Source: Lentisphaeria bacterium
GTDB lineage: Bacteria > Verrucomicrobiota > Lentisphaeria > Victivallales > UBA1829
NCBI GenBank assembly: GCA_017456805.1
Contig: JAFTIQ010000024.1
Location: 1 to 53,764, forward strand
DNA: 53,764 nt
Direction: 5' to 3'
A program made the position numbers and the translations under genes. The notes below the pieces were generated by a model that was not told where the DNA came from, did no database searches, and saw only the letters and a list, made by a program, of their open reading frames with translations. Below, piece after piece: positions 1-7,504 of this stretch (positions are counted from its first letter, which is position 1; each line of letters starts with the position of its first letter).

Positions 1-132
1 CTGGCTGGCATAAACAACATCACAATTTTCTACGGAAACATCATTGATTACAATATTTTTCAACGGGAATTCTGGAGTTCCCTGCAGATGGAAAACATTA
101 GCAGCATAGGAAAGATAATTTATGTAAACGAG
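1..132 (-). pseudogene. Truncated GH28-like (polygalacturonase) fragment
   Basis: The minus-strand frame is open from a stop near 133-135 to the window edge. It reads AANVFHLQGTPEFPLKNI followed by VINDVSVENC. The pattern of a hydrophobic strand, G-x-P-E-x-P, then NI-x-I-x-x-V-x-V-x-N is what the last coils of GH28 pectinase beta-helices look like. There is no start codon: the upstream (5') part is replaced by the plus-strand defence genes. The rest of the 3' end lies outside the window. It may be a gene interrupted by the island or an assembly junction. The family call rests on about 44 residues and is moderate. Confidence 0.45.
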
Positions 133-215
133 TTAATGAACTTGATGATTTTGACAAGTATATTATAGAGTATTTCTATGACGGAATCTCTCTTTCAAGC
201 GGAGAAAAAGCATGA
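102..215 (+). pseudogene. C-terminal tail of a lost upstream gene of the nuclease-helicase operon
   Basis: The frame after a stop at 99-101 ends ...NELDDFDKYIIEYFYDG then ISLSSGEKA and a TGA at 213-215. This stop overlaps the ATG of the DUF1016 gene (ATGA), the usual sign of a translationally coupled operon. It therefore looks like the last ~30 residues of a real upstream gene. The body is missing because the sequence changes into a GH28-like minus-strand frame within about 105-135. By analogy with similar nuclease-helicase clusters it could have been a DNA methyltransferase, but too little remains to say. Confidence 0.35.
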
Positions 216-1249
216 GCAACGAACTGAAACAATTTGGCAACAACTTGTATGGTGCTATCCGTCAAGTGTTGGAAACGGCACGTCAGAGTGCTTATAAGGC
301 GGTCAATTTCGCTATGGTACAGGCATATTGGCAAATCGGGCGTCTGATCGTGGAGGATGAACAGAACGGCGAAAACCGTGCAGAATACGGCAAAAAAGTT
401 CTGGATGGTCTTGCGGAACGGCTGACTGCCGATTTCGGCAAAGGATTCGATGCAAGAGAACTGCGGCGGATGCGTCAATTTTATCTGCTGTTTTCAAAAT
501 GGGACGCAGTGCGTCCCGAATTGAGCTGGACACATTACCGCTTGCTGCTCAGAGTCGAAAATGAAGATGCCCGTAACTGGTATATGAATGAATCCGCCGC
601 GGAAAACTGGTCCAGCCGTCAGCTCGAACGTCAGATTTCCGTACTGTACTACGATCGGATGCTGCTTTCAGCAGATCAGCAATCCACAAAGGAAGATGCC
701 TCCCAAAATATGGCTCTTGCGAAACTTGAACCGGAAAGTTTCATTCGCAATCCATATATTTTGGAGTTTCTCAATCTCAAAGACTATCCGAATCTGCACG
801 AAAAAGACATTGAAGAAGGTTTGATCAATAATTTACAGTCATTTCTGTTGGAGCTTGGCAAAGGATTCTGTTTTGTTGCCCGTCAGAAGCGGATCCGTTT
901 TGAAGAACAGGACTTTTATATTGATCTTGTCTTCTATAATTGTATTCTCAAATGCTATGTCCTGATTGATTTGAAACTTGGAGAGCTTACCTATCAGGAT
1001 ATTGGACAGATGGATGGGTATATCCGTTTGTATGAGGAACAATATCGCAAGGAAGATGATAACCCCACGCTTGGGATCGTTTTATGTTCCAACCGGAATG
1101 AAGCAATCGTCAAATACTCAGTTCTCAATGAAAGCAAGCAACTTTTTGCTTCAAAATATCTGCTCTATCTCCCCAGTGAAGAAGAATTGAAAAAAGAGAT
1201 AGAACGGGAACGGAAACTTCTGGATGCGAAGGAGTCAGACCATGCCTGA
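212..1249 (+). CDS. DUF1016 (YhcG-type) PDDEXK nuclease
   Basis: This 345 aa protein has the two-part DUF1016 layout. The N-terminal helical domain contains YWQIGRLIVEDEQ and the LRRMRQFY stretch. The C-terminal PD-(D/E)xK fold contains FYIDLVFYN followed by the D-x-K of VLIDLKLG and the downstream QMDGYIRLYEEQ helix. The family is a predicted DNA endonuclease frequent in defence islands. The start overlaps the preceding stop (ATGA), and the 3' end overlaps the helicase start by 8 bp, so the three plus-strand genes should be one transcript. Catalytic residues look intact. Target and partner are unknown. Confidence 0.88.
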   Translation: MSNELKQFGNNLYGAIRQVLETARQSAYKAVNFAMVQAYWQIGRLIVEDEQNGENRAEYGKKVLDGLAERLTADFGKGFDARELRRMRQFYLLFSKWDAVRPELSWTHYRLLLRVENEDARNWYMNESAAENWSSRQLERQISVLYYDRMLLSADQQSTKEDASQNMALAKLEPESFIRNPYILEFLNLKDYPNLHEKDIEEGLINNLQSFLLELGKGFCFVARQKRIRFEEQDFYIDLVFYNCILKCYVLIDLKLGELTYQDIGQMDGYIRLYEEQYRKEDDNPTLGIVLCSNRNEAIVKYSVLNESKQLFASKYLLYLPSEEELKKEIERERKLLDAKESDHA

Positions 1250-3185
1250 TTTAGTCAAAGTGAATTATGCACAAACCGGAGCGAGTACCAAAACGAATCC
1301 TTATGGAATGCGTGAAATGCAGGAGCGGGCGTTTGCTTCCCGTGATGCGAAATATTTGCTTTTGAAAGCGCCTCCGGCTTCCGGGAAGTCCAGAGCCCTC
1401 ATGTTTATCGCATTGGATAAAATTGTGAATCAGGGCTTAAAGAAAGTGATTGTTGCCGTTCCGGAACGCAGTATTGGTTCATCTTTCAGAGAGACTCCAT
1501 TAAGTCAATTCGGCTTTTTCGCGGACTGGACCCCGGAGGATCGTTTCAATCTTTGTACGCCGGGTGCAGATGACAGCAAAAGCAAAGTTGCGGCGTTCAA
1601 AAACTTTCTGAAAAGTACAGATTCCAAGATTCTTATTTGCACGCATGCAACTCTTCGATTTGCCTACAATGAATTGGCTGATTCAGCGTTTGATGATTGT
1701 CTGCTGGCGATAGATGAATTTCATCATGTATCTGCCGATACCGGGAACAGCAGACTTGGCGATCTGCTGCATGGGATCCTGAATAACAGTTCCGCTCATA
1801 TCGTTGCAATGACGGGATCCTATTTCCGTGGTGATACCGTTGCAATTCTGCTGCCGGAAGATGAGGAAAAGTTTGTCAAAGTAACTTATAATTATTACGA
1901 ACAGCTCAATGGTTATACCTATTTGAAATCCCTTGGAATCGGCTATCATTTTTATCAGGGAAAATATACGGATGCAATAGGAGAAGTCCTTGATACCAAT
2001 AAGAAAACGATTTTACATATCCCAAATGTGAATGCCGGTGAATCGACCAAAAACAAATATGATGAAGTCAATTTTATTATTGACAGCATTGGAACGATTG
2101 AACGGCAGGATTCTGAAACGGGTGTAATCTATGTAAAACGTTATTCGGACGGGAAGATTCTTAAAGTTGCAGATTTGGTAGAAGATAATTCTGCAGAACG
2201 GGATAAGATCGTCAACTATTTGCGGAATATCCAGTCGGCAGATGATATGGATTTGATTATTGCCCTTAATATGGCGAAAGAAGGTTTTGACTGGCCGTAT
2301 TGCGAACATGCTTTAACAGTCGCTTATCGCGGCTCATTGACAGAGATCATTCAGATCATCGGACGCTGTACCAGGGACAGTGCGAACAAGACACATGCCC
2401 AATTCACAAATCTTGTCGCTCAACCGGATGCTACTGATGAACAAGTAAAGGTATCGGTCAACAACATGCTGAAAGCGATCACAGCTTCTCTATTGATGGA
2501 GCAAGTGCTTGCACCTTCTTTCAAATTCAAAACAAAAGTTTCAGAAGAAGATAAGCCGGAGCCCGGAACCGTTCACATCCGGGGATTGAAAGAGCCTTCT
2601 ACACAACGGGTCAAGGATATTTTGAAATCCGATCTCGATGATCTCAAGGCAACCATTCTGCAAGATGCCAACATGCAGAAAGCAATGCCGGGAAAAATTG
2701 ATGCAGAAGTGATCAATAAGGTTATAATTCCTAAAATCATAAGTACCAGATACCCGGAGTTGAGCGATAAGGAAATTGAGGAAGTCAGACAGCATGTGGT
2801 TGTGGATTCCGTGATCAAGAATTCGACGATTCAAGAGGTCGGAAATAAAAAATTTATTACGATGGGAAACAAATTTGTTGATATTCAGGAGCTGAATATT
2901 GATTTGATCGACCGTATCAACCCATTCCAGAAGGCTTTTGAAATCTTATCCAAGAATGTAACAGTTCCGGTCCTGAGATTGATTCAGGAAGCGATTGATG
3001 CAATGAAAATAAATATTTCTGTAGAGGATGCCATCAAACTGTTTCCAAAGGTCAAAGAGTTCAGAATTTCTCATGGCAGGGAACCCAGCGTCCGTTCGAT
3101 GGATCAGCAGGAAATTCTTCTTGCTCAAGCCCTGATCAAAATCCGCGAAGAAAAACGAAAAAGGATGACGGCCGATGGACATTGA
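1242..3185 (+). CDS. SF2 DEAD/DEAH-type helicase of the nuclease operon
   Basis: A 647 aa superfamily 2 ATPase. Walker A is APPASGKS (residues 43-50), motif II is DEFH (158-161), motif III-like MTGS follows near 190, and motif VI is QIIGRCTR. About 220 residues after motif VI match no domain I recognise. An upstream ATG at 1224 is in frame, but the ATG at 1242 is preceded by AAGGAG at good spacing and is preferred. It overlaps the DUF1016 stop by 8 bp and the next gene by 11 bp. Such helicases accompany DUF1016 or GIY-YIG nucleases in restriction-like operons. A role in DNA-targeting defence is inferred. Confidence 0.85.
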   Translation: MPDLVKVNYAQTGASTKTNPYGMREMQERAFASRDAKYLLLKAPPASGKSRALMFIALDKIVNQGLKKVIVAVPERSIGSSFRETPLSQFGFFADWTPEDRFNLCTPGADDSKSKVAAFKNFLKSTDSKILICTHATLRFAYNELADSAFDDCLLAIDEFHHVSADTGNSRLGDLLHGILNNSSAHIVAMTGSYFRGDTVAILLPEDEEKFVKVTYNYYEQLNGYTYLKSLGIGYHFYQGKYTDAIGEVLDTNKKTILHIPNVNAGESTKNKYDEVNFIIDSIGTIERQDSETGVIYVKRYSDGKILKVADLVEDNSAERDKIVNYLRNIQSADDMDLIIALNMAKEGFDWPYCEHALTVAYRGSLTEIIQIIGRCTRDSANKTHAQFTNLVAQPDATDEQVKVSVNNMLKAITASLLMEQVLAPSFKFKTKVSEEDKPEPGTVHIRGLKEPSTQRVKDILKSDLDDLKATILQDANMQKAMPGKIDAEVINKVIIPKIISTRYPELSDKEIEEVRQHVVVDSVIKNSTIQEVGNKKFITMGNKFVDIQELNIDLIDRINPFQKAFEILSKNVTVPVLRLIQEAIDAMKINISVEDAIKLFPKVKEFRISHGREPSVRSMDQQEILLAQALIKIREEKRKRMTADGH

Positions 3186-4344
3186 AGCAGAACTTTCCAG
3201 AATTTTTGCGGAAGATGATCTCGGCTTGCTGGATGTCAAACCCAAAAAGTCCTGTATCAAAACGGCTGATCAGCGGCTTGTGGATTCTTTTGAGCAGATC
3301 AATGATTTCGTTGTGGAGTATGGCTGGGAACCAAAACAGACCGGCTCTGTTATTGAAAAAAACTTGGCATATCGTCTGCATGGAATCCGTAACAGTCCGG
3401 AAAAAGTTGCTGCTTTGGTTGAATATGATCGGTTTGGTCTGCTTGGTGAAGTTCCGGAACGGGAATATGAAACATTGGAAGATATATTTTCGGATAATGA
3501 CGATATGGGGTTGCTGGATGAGCCGGGCGATGCCGAAGGTATTTTTACGCTGAAGCATATAAAAGCTGTTTCTCTTCCGGATTATATTTCCCGCAGAAAG
3601 ACCTGTAAAAATTTTGAGAGATATAAAGAAAAATTCAGGGCTTGTCAACAGGAACTTACTGCCGGACTGCGTCAGATCCTTCCATTTAAGAATGGAAATC
3701 GGATTGATGCCGGACAGTTTTTTATCCTCGGCGGGGTTCTGCTTTATATTGATAAAATCGGGACGTTGACGTACGACAAAAACGGTGATTTGAATGGTAG
3801 GACACGTTGTATATTTGAAAATGGTTTGGAATCAGATATGCGGCTTCGTTCTCTTTCATCCGGCTTATATAAAGACGGACGGCGTGTTACAGAACTGGAG
3901 GAACGCCTGCTTGATGGAATGAAAGATATTACAGAAGAGGATAATGAAACCGGTTATATTTACATTCTGAAATCCAAGAGTAATGATCCGCGGATTCAGT
4001 CGATAGAAAACCTTTATAAGATTGGTTATTGCACAGAAACCGTTGAAGAACGGATAGCCAATGCAGCACAGGAACCGACATATTTGATGGCACCAGTTGA
4101 AGTGGTTGATTCATTCCGATGTTTCAACCTGAATCCCGGAAAACTGGAATCATTGCTTCATAATTTTTTTGGTAATTCCTGTTTGAATATTGATGTTTTT
4201 GATAACAATGGTCAGCGGCATACTCCCAGAGAATGGTTTATTGTTCCTTATGAAGTCATTTATCAAGCGATACATTTCATATTGAACGGAGAAATTACAG
4301 ATATGCGCTATGATCCTGTAAAGCAGGAAATCGTAGGCAAATAA
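3175..4344 (+). CDS. GIY-YIG (T5orf172-like) nuclease-domain protein
   Basis: A 389 aa protein whose C-terminal third carries a GIY-YIG-type nuclease. GYIYIL is at about 260-265, LYKIGYC at about 280-286, the catalytic Arg is in EERI near 293, and a Glu is in KLESLL further on. This arrangement is that of the T5orf172/MUG113 branch. The N-terminal 250 residues match nothing I can name and contain two acidic D-x-GLLD-like repeats (DDLGLLD near 14-20 and DDMGLLD near 109-115). The start overlaps the helicase end. With the two genes upstream it makes a nuclease-helicase-nuclease cassette that ends at a strong terminator. Confidence 0.8.
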   Translation: MDIEAELSRIFAEDDLGLLDVKPKKSCIKTADQRLVDSFEQINDFVVEYGWEPKQTGSVIEKNLAYRLHGIRNSPEKVAALVEYDRFGLLGEVPEREYETLEDIFSDNDDMGLLDEPGDAEGIFTLKHIKAVSLPDYISRRKTCKNFERYKEKFRACQQELTAGLRQILPFKNGNRIDAGQFFILGGVLLYIDKIGTLTYDKNGDLNGRTRCIFENGLESDMRLRSLSSGLYKDGRRVTELEERLLDGMKDITEEDNETGYIYILKSKSNDPRIQSIENLYKIGYCTETVEERIANAAQEPTYLMAPVEVVDSFRCFNLNPGKLESLLHNFFGNSCLNIDVFDNNGQRHTPREWFIVPYEVIYQAIHFILNGEITDMRYDPVKQEIVGK

Positions 4345-4356
4345 GACCAATATTTC

Positions 4357-4396
4357 ACCCCATGTCCGAAAAGCAATTCGGACATGGGGTATTTGT
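4357..4396 (+). terminator. Rho-independent terminator after the nuclease-helicase operon
   Basis: A perfect 14-bp stem (4357-4370 with 4377-4390), a six-base loop and a T-rich tail. It lies 12 bases after the GIY-YIG stop. Confidence 0.92.
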
Positions 4397-4496
4397 TTTT
4401 TTGGGGTAAAACAAATTCCTGATATCTTAATCCTGATACTTTATTATGTTACCGGATGTGCCGGTTAACGAACCTCCGGATAACTGAAACCACTTT

Positions 4497-5117
4497 TTAA
4501 CAACTTGATTCGATTTTGATATCCTCAAATTTTTTCATAATTTCAGAAATATAATTATCAGATTCATCAGCTCTTCCAAAGAATTTTTTATAACCGTCAC
4601 AACATTGGTGAAATGATTTCAAGAACCATCCCCATGGATTTTCCTCATTTAAGAATAATACAGGAAAAATTCGGAATTTATAGCCATGCCGCAGCAATTT
4701 GCTCAGGGACGAAACAGCATCTTTCGTATAACCATTCGGAAAATCAAAAAGAATAAGCAATTGCCATGGCATTTTTATGTTGGAATCATTTTGATTACAG
4801 CTTTCCACTGCAAAAGATCCTGATTTCGAAAGTAAACAATTGAGTTGCATCATACGGAAAACAAGTTGAGATAATCCATTCTCAATATCATGAGTTCTCG
4901 TCAGGAAAAGATTGGAAAGCGAAAACGGATCGTAGTCCAATGAATGTACCCAATTTTTCATATCTGCAATATTTTCAAGAGGACAAATGACTGTTGCAGA
5001 AATATCATTTTCGGGAGGAGAGGGGAAAATCTTCAAGACCTCTTTGAGAACATTTTCTTTGCTGTGTGAGTTATAGAAGTACATCGGCATCGGGTTAGTG
5101 TTGTTTTGTTCAGCCAT
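4497..5117 (-). CDS. Unknown protein, last gene of the viperin operon region
   Basis: A 206 aa protein I do not recognise with confidence. AAAGGA precedes the ATG by about 10 bases. The central stretch PWQLLILFDFPNGYTKDA followed by LSKLLRHG resembles the Walker-B strand and following helix seen in some FtsK/HerA-type ATPases, where an aspartate-containing LLxxFDFP segment precedes a helix. No Walker A is visible, so it cannot be a complete ATPase. It lies 113 bp downstream of the ClpP-like gene on the same strand, separated by a strong hairpin. It may be an attenuated last member of that operon or a separate gene. Confidence 0.6.
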   Translation of the reverse strand: MAEQNNTNPMPMYFYNSHSKENVLKEVLKIFPSPPENDISATVICPLENIADMKNWVHSLDYDPFSLSNLFLTRTHDIENGLSQLVFRMMQLNCLLSKSGSFAVESCNQNDSNIKMPWQLLILFDFPNGYTKDAVSSLSKLLRHGYKFRIFPVLFLNEENPWGWFLKSFHQCCDGYKKFFGRADESDNYISEIMKKFEDIKIESSC

Positions 5118-5181
5118 TTTGAAGTTTTCCTTTTGTAAAGAGTTTTATATAAGAGAATAAAAATTATGTGAATATTTTTAT

Positions 5182-5220
5182 TCGACCTTCTGCTCCCGCA
5201 CGGGAGAGAAGGAATCGAAT
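5182..5220. other. Strong intercistronic hairpin
   Basis: Nested inverted repeat: TTCGA/TCGAA outside, CCTTCT/AGAAGG in the middle, CTCCCG/CGGGAG at the tip with a two-base loop. No T-run follows on the minus strand, so it is not a standard terminator. It sits between the ClpP-like gene and the 206 aa gene and could reduce or process the downstream message. Confidence 0.6.
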
Positions 5221-5230
5221 CACAGATTTT

Positions 5231-5989
5231 TCAGGCGCAGGCGAGTTCCGAATATTGCACAACAGGTTCATCAGCAGGAATCATTCTTTGCCAACCATTA
5301 TCCCGTCTGCAAAAAATATGCCCGTCAATGTTGATGAAACCGGCGACAGGTTTTGGGAGTTTTCGTTTTTCGTATTCGGAATACGGCTTTGCAGCACCAC
5401 GGTCAATCAGTTCTTGTCCGGTAAGCCAAACCTCTGTGGTTTTGCCGAGTTCCAACTCCTTTCCAGTCAGAACTTTTTCAGTGTCAGTAAACTGAAGCAG
5501 TTCTTTCTGCCAACGGTTCATAAATTCAGCATTCCGCTGAAGTTCTGCATGTTTCCCTCCGCAAATGGAAGAAATGTCATGATACATTGTTTGACTAAAC
5601 GGCGAAACATATCGTTCGTGACATGCAAAAAGCAGCATCCAGCCACAGGAACAGGCTGTGCCGAGATTGATCCCGACACGATATTCATAGGAAAGAAGTT
5701 GCTGCATGATCATATTGAGTGCAGCCACTTCGCCGCCCAAAGAAGCGATAAATACATGCACCTCTTTGGTTTTGTCTCCCTCCCGCATATCCAACACAAT
5801 GTCAGTCAGCAGAGAACTTCCGGTTTTGATCGCAAGAAAATCATCTCCCCCATGACCAATACCGGCACTGGATGGCGTAATAAAATCATCGGTGAAAATC
5901 AATTCATAGTGATCAGGTTTTTCGATCCACCGGATAGTTTTGCCACGGTATTTATCATTGGAAATTTGAGACGGTGAAATTTTATTCAT
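5231..5989 (-). CDS. ClpP-like (S14/SDH-type) serine protease
   Basis: A 252 aa protein of the ClpP/crotonase fold. HVFIASLGGEV (about 78-88) matches the ClpP strand with the oxyanion glycines. ACSCGWMLL places a Ser at 114 where ClpP has its nucleophile, and TMYHDIS places His137 at the catalytic histidine. Glu186 in EVWLTGQE aligns with the catalytic Asp region. A longer in-frame start at 6193 exists, but it would read through the preceding peptide gene. The ATG at 5989 has AAAGGGG 7 bases upstream and is chosen. No Clp ATPase partner is encoded nearby. It follows two small acidic peptide genes and the viperin on the same strand, so the peptides are candidate substrates or adaptors (inference). 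Confidence 0.82.
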   Translation of the reverse strand: MNKISPSQISNDKYRGKTIRWIEKPDHYELIFTDDFITPSSAGIGHGGDDFLAIKTGSSLLTDIVLDMREGDKTKEVHVFIASLGGEVAALNMIMQQLLSYEYRVGINLGTACSCGWMLLFACHERYVSPFSQTMYHDISSICGGKHAELQRNAEFMNRWQKELLQFTDTEKVLTGKELELGKTTEVWLTGQELIDRGAAKPYSEYEKRKLPKPVAGFINIDGHIFCRRDNGWQRMIPADEPVVQYSELACA

Positions 5990-6044
5990 AAACAAGCCCC
6001 TTTCAAGTTTGGCTTTTGTTTGTTCAGAAGATAGATTTTCAGTG

Positions 6045-6072
6045 GGATTTGGAGCTATTTTACTCCAAATCC
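6045..6072. other. Perfect 10-bp hairpin before the ClpP-like gene
   Basis: GGATTTGGAG and CTCCAAATCC around an 8-base A/T-rich loop. No T-run follows on the minus strand. It lies between the second peptide gene and the protease start and could set relative expression of peptides and protease. Confidence 0.5.
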
Positions 6073-6095
6073 GGATCAGAAGATAAGGGAGAAGA

Positions 6096-6212
6096 TCAAT
6101 CAGGATCGATGTTGTCATCATCGGGACCATTCCCGCTGATATCGCCTTCGTCCATGTAGTCCATCCAGGTCTCTTCACGTTCCTGACAGACATTGCGATC
6201 GTCGTAGCACAT
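6096..6212 (-). CDS. Small acidic peptide, copy B (38 aa)
   Basis: ATG at 6212 with a near-perfect Shine-Dalgarno (AAAGGAGGT, 6219-6227) and stop at 6096. The peptide starts MCYDDR, has a second Cys at residue 9, then TWMDYMDEG, and ends GNGPDDDNIDPD. It is extremely acidic and has no hydrophobic segment or signal peptide. It is a close paralogue of the 40 aa peptide just upstream: 5' leader, first six residues and last ~24 residues are almost identical. A duplicated frame with an exceptional ribosome site and substitutions that keep the reading frame argues for real translation. Function unknown. Possible roles are a modified peptide precursor, a protease adaptor/substrate, or a small DNA mimic. 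Confidence 0.75.
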   Translation of the reverse strand: MCYDDRNVCQEREETWMDYMDEGDISGNGPDDDNIDPD

Positions 6213-6266
6213 ATTTACACCTCCTTTCCTTTGTTTTGAGGTTTTGTTGTGTGAATGGTGAAAAGA

Positions 6267-6389
6267 TCAATCAGGATCGATATTGTCATCATCCGGACCG
6301 TTACCGGTGATTTCGCCTTCGTCCATGTAGTCCATCCAGGATTCTTCACAATCCGGCAGGACATTGTCATCACGATCGTCGTAGCACAT
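6267..6389 (-). CDS. Small acidic peptide, copy A (40 aa)
   Basis: ATG at 6389 with the same AAAGGAGGT leader as copy B, stop at 6267, 177 bp periodicity between the two starts. It begins MCYDDRDD, has Cys2 and Cys14, then SWMDYMDEG, and ends GNGPDDDNIDPD. Differences from copy B are a short change between the two Cys and conservative swaps in the body (T to S, D to E, S to T), plus synonymous base changes. This is the pattern expected of protein-level selection. It lies 45 bp downstream of the viperin stop. I know of no named family. Confidence 0.75.
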   Translation of the reverse strand: MCYDDRDDNVLPDCEESWMDYMDEGEITGNGPDDDNIDPD

Positions 6390-6434
6390 ATTTACACCTC
6401 CTTTCCAATTTTTTAAAGTGTTGTCATATTGCCA

Positions 6435-7271
6435 TCAAGCCGCCGCCTGATAACGTTTCATGTATTTAGCAAAATCCATGCCAACTTTTGAAAATTCCTC
6501 AATAAAGGAATGTGTCAGTAAAGAATTGCTCATACTGTAACGTCCGCTAGAATTATCCACAAGCTGCCCATGTGGATTGACGATTACATACGCCTTGATA
6601 ATATCCTCGGAATCTTCTACAACAGGAGATTGAGCCAAATGAGAGTTCACAAACTCATCAAATTGCTGATCTGTAACAGACAGATTGTCTTCAGAATCAT
6701 TGATCCCTTGAATGCTGATCATACGCAAAATCTTCCAGCGTTCCGGCTTTGTTTCTGCAAGCAAATCCGAGAAATTGCGATCCCAATTCAATGCATTCAC
6801 GACGGTATTGATTTTCAGAATAATCCCGACATTATGAATACACCGGGTAAGTTTAACCAAGCGTTTTTTGGAAAGTGTTCTTCCGGCAGAATCAGCACGA
6901 CCGATTTTCAGGTCATCGTCATGAGTCAATCCATCGACACTGATACCGATCATGGATATTTTTCCGGTATTTCTGCGGATGAAATCCTCTGTTAAAAGAG
7001 AACCATTTGTGATAATAGAGCAATCAACTCCAACAGAATGAATATAGTCAATAAGTTGTTGAACATAAGGAGCTGCCAAAGGTTCACCGCCAGCGAGATT
7101 GAAGCGTTTGACCTTGACATCATTCATGATATTGTCAATGATTTTTTTCCAGTCATCTAGCGAGAGGTGAGTTTTTTCAAAATGAGAGTGGCAAAATTTA
7201 CAGCGAAAATTGCAGGCATCGGTAAAATGAAGGTTGATAACGAGTCCATCTGCAAATTCGAATTTTTCCAT
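6435..7271 (-). CDS. Prokaryotic viperin (pVip), radical SAM ddhNTP synthase
   Basis: A 278 aa radical SAM enzyme with the viperin signature set. The 4Fe-4S motif CNFRCKFC (Cys 20, 24, 27) is preceded by NLHFT. GGEP is at 61-64, ITNGS at 87-91, IGR at 123-125, KINTVVN at 153-159 and PERWK at 176-180. The C-terminal IVNPHGQLVDNSSG segment closes the nucleotide pocket in the family. Viperins convert CTP, GTP or UTP to 3'-deoxy-3',4'-didehydro nucleotides that stop viral RNA synthesis. No SPASM domain is present. The ATG at 7271 has AAAGGA 8 bases upstream; the longer frame from 7436 has no ribosome site. The C-terminal Gly-Gly/Trp tail of many viperins is absent. No nucleotide kinase lies next to it; two small peptides and a ClpP-like protease do. 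Confidence 0.88.
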   Translation of the reverse strand: MEKFEFADGLVINLHFTDACNFRCKFCHSHFEKTHLSLDDWKKIIDNIMNDVKVKRFNLAGGEPLAAPYVQQLIDYIHSVGVDCSIITNGSLLTEDFIRRNTGKISMIGISVDGLTHDDDLKIGRADSAGRTLSKKRLVKLTRCIHNVGIILKINTVVNALNWDRNFSDLLAETKPERWKILRMISIQGINDSEDNLSVTDQQFDEFVNSHLAQSPVVEDSEDIIKAYVIVNPHGQLVDNSSGRYSMSNSLLTHSFIEEFSKVGMDFAKYMKRYQAAA

Positions 7272-7324
7272 CAGCACGTTCCTTTCGTTTGTTTTGGGTT
7301 TATTTCGGCTGTATTTTACATGAG

Positions 7325-7341
7325 AGCAAGAAGCGTGCCAA
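7325..7341 (-). promoter_or_regulatory. Sigma-54 (-24/-12) promoter of the viperin operon
   Basis: The minus strand reads TTGGCACGCTTCTTGCT, a full match to the RpoN consensus YTGGCACG-N4-TTGCW, with GG and GC 12 bases apart. Predicted start of transcription is near 7314, leaving a ~43-base leader before the viperin ATG. Transcription would need an AAA+ enhancer-binding activator; none is encoded in the island part of this window. Confidence 0.85.
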
Positions 7342-7385
7342 CTTTTTATAATGTTTTTCAGATGGTACTTTTTGGGCAAGAAATT

Positions 7386-7427
7386 ATAAATATATAAAAT
7401 CGTTTTGTGTTTTATAATAATATTTAT
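7386..7427. promoter_or_regulatory. Imperfect A/T palindrome upstream of the sigma-54 promoter
   Basis: ATAAATATATAAAA (7386-7399) is mirrored by 7410-7427 with a three-base bulge. It lies about 45-100 bases upstream of the -24 box, where an enhancer-binding protein site is expected. AT-rich sequence makes chance palindromes likely. Confidence 0.3.
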
Positions 7428-7432
7428 TGATA

Positions 7433-7474
7433 ACAATAAAAAACGGAGATCACAGCTAAACTGCGACCTCCGTT
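7433..7474 (-). terminator. Terminator between the 463 aa gene and the viperin operon
   Basis: A 14-bp stem (7442-7455 with 7461-7474, two positions G-U on the minus transcript), five-base loop, then a T-rich run on the minus strand. It ends the upstream minus-strand gene and insulates the viperin promoter. Confidence 0.85.
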
Positions 7475-7504
7475 AAGAATAATTTTTCTGAAAAAAAAAC
7501 TTAA

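Noticed and set aside
5187..5220. tRNA-like look of the intercistronic hairpin
   Set aside because: Only one arm resembles a T-arm; no acceptor, D-arm or anticodon arm can be folded.
5990..6193. N-terminal extension of the ClpP-like protein
   Set aside because: It would overlap peptide copy B and has no ribosome site; 5989 has one.
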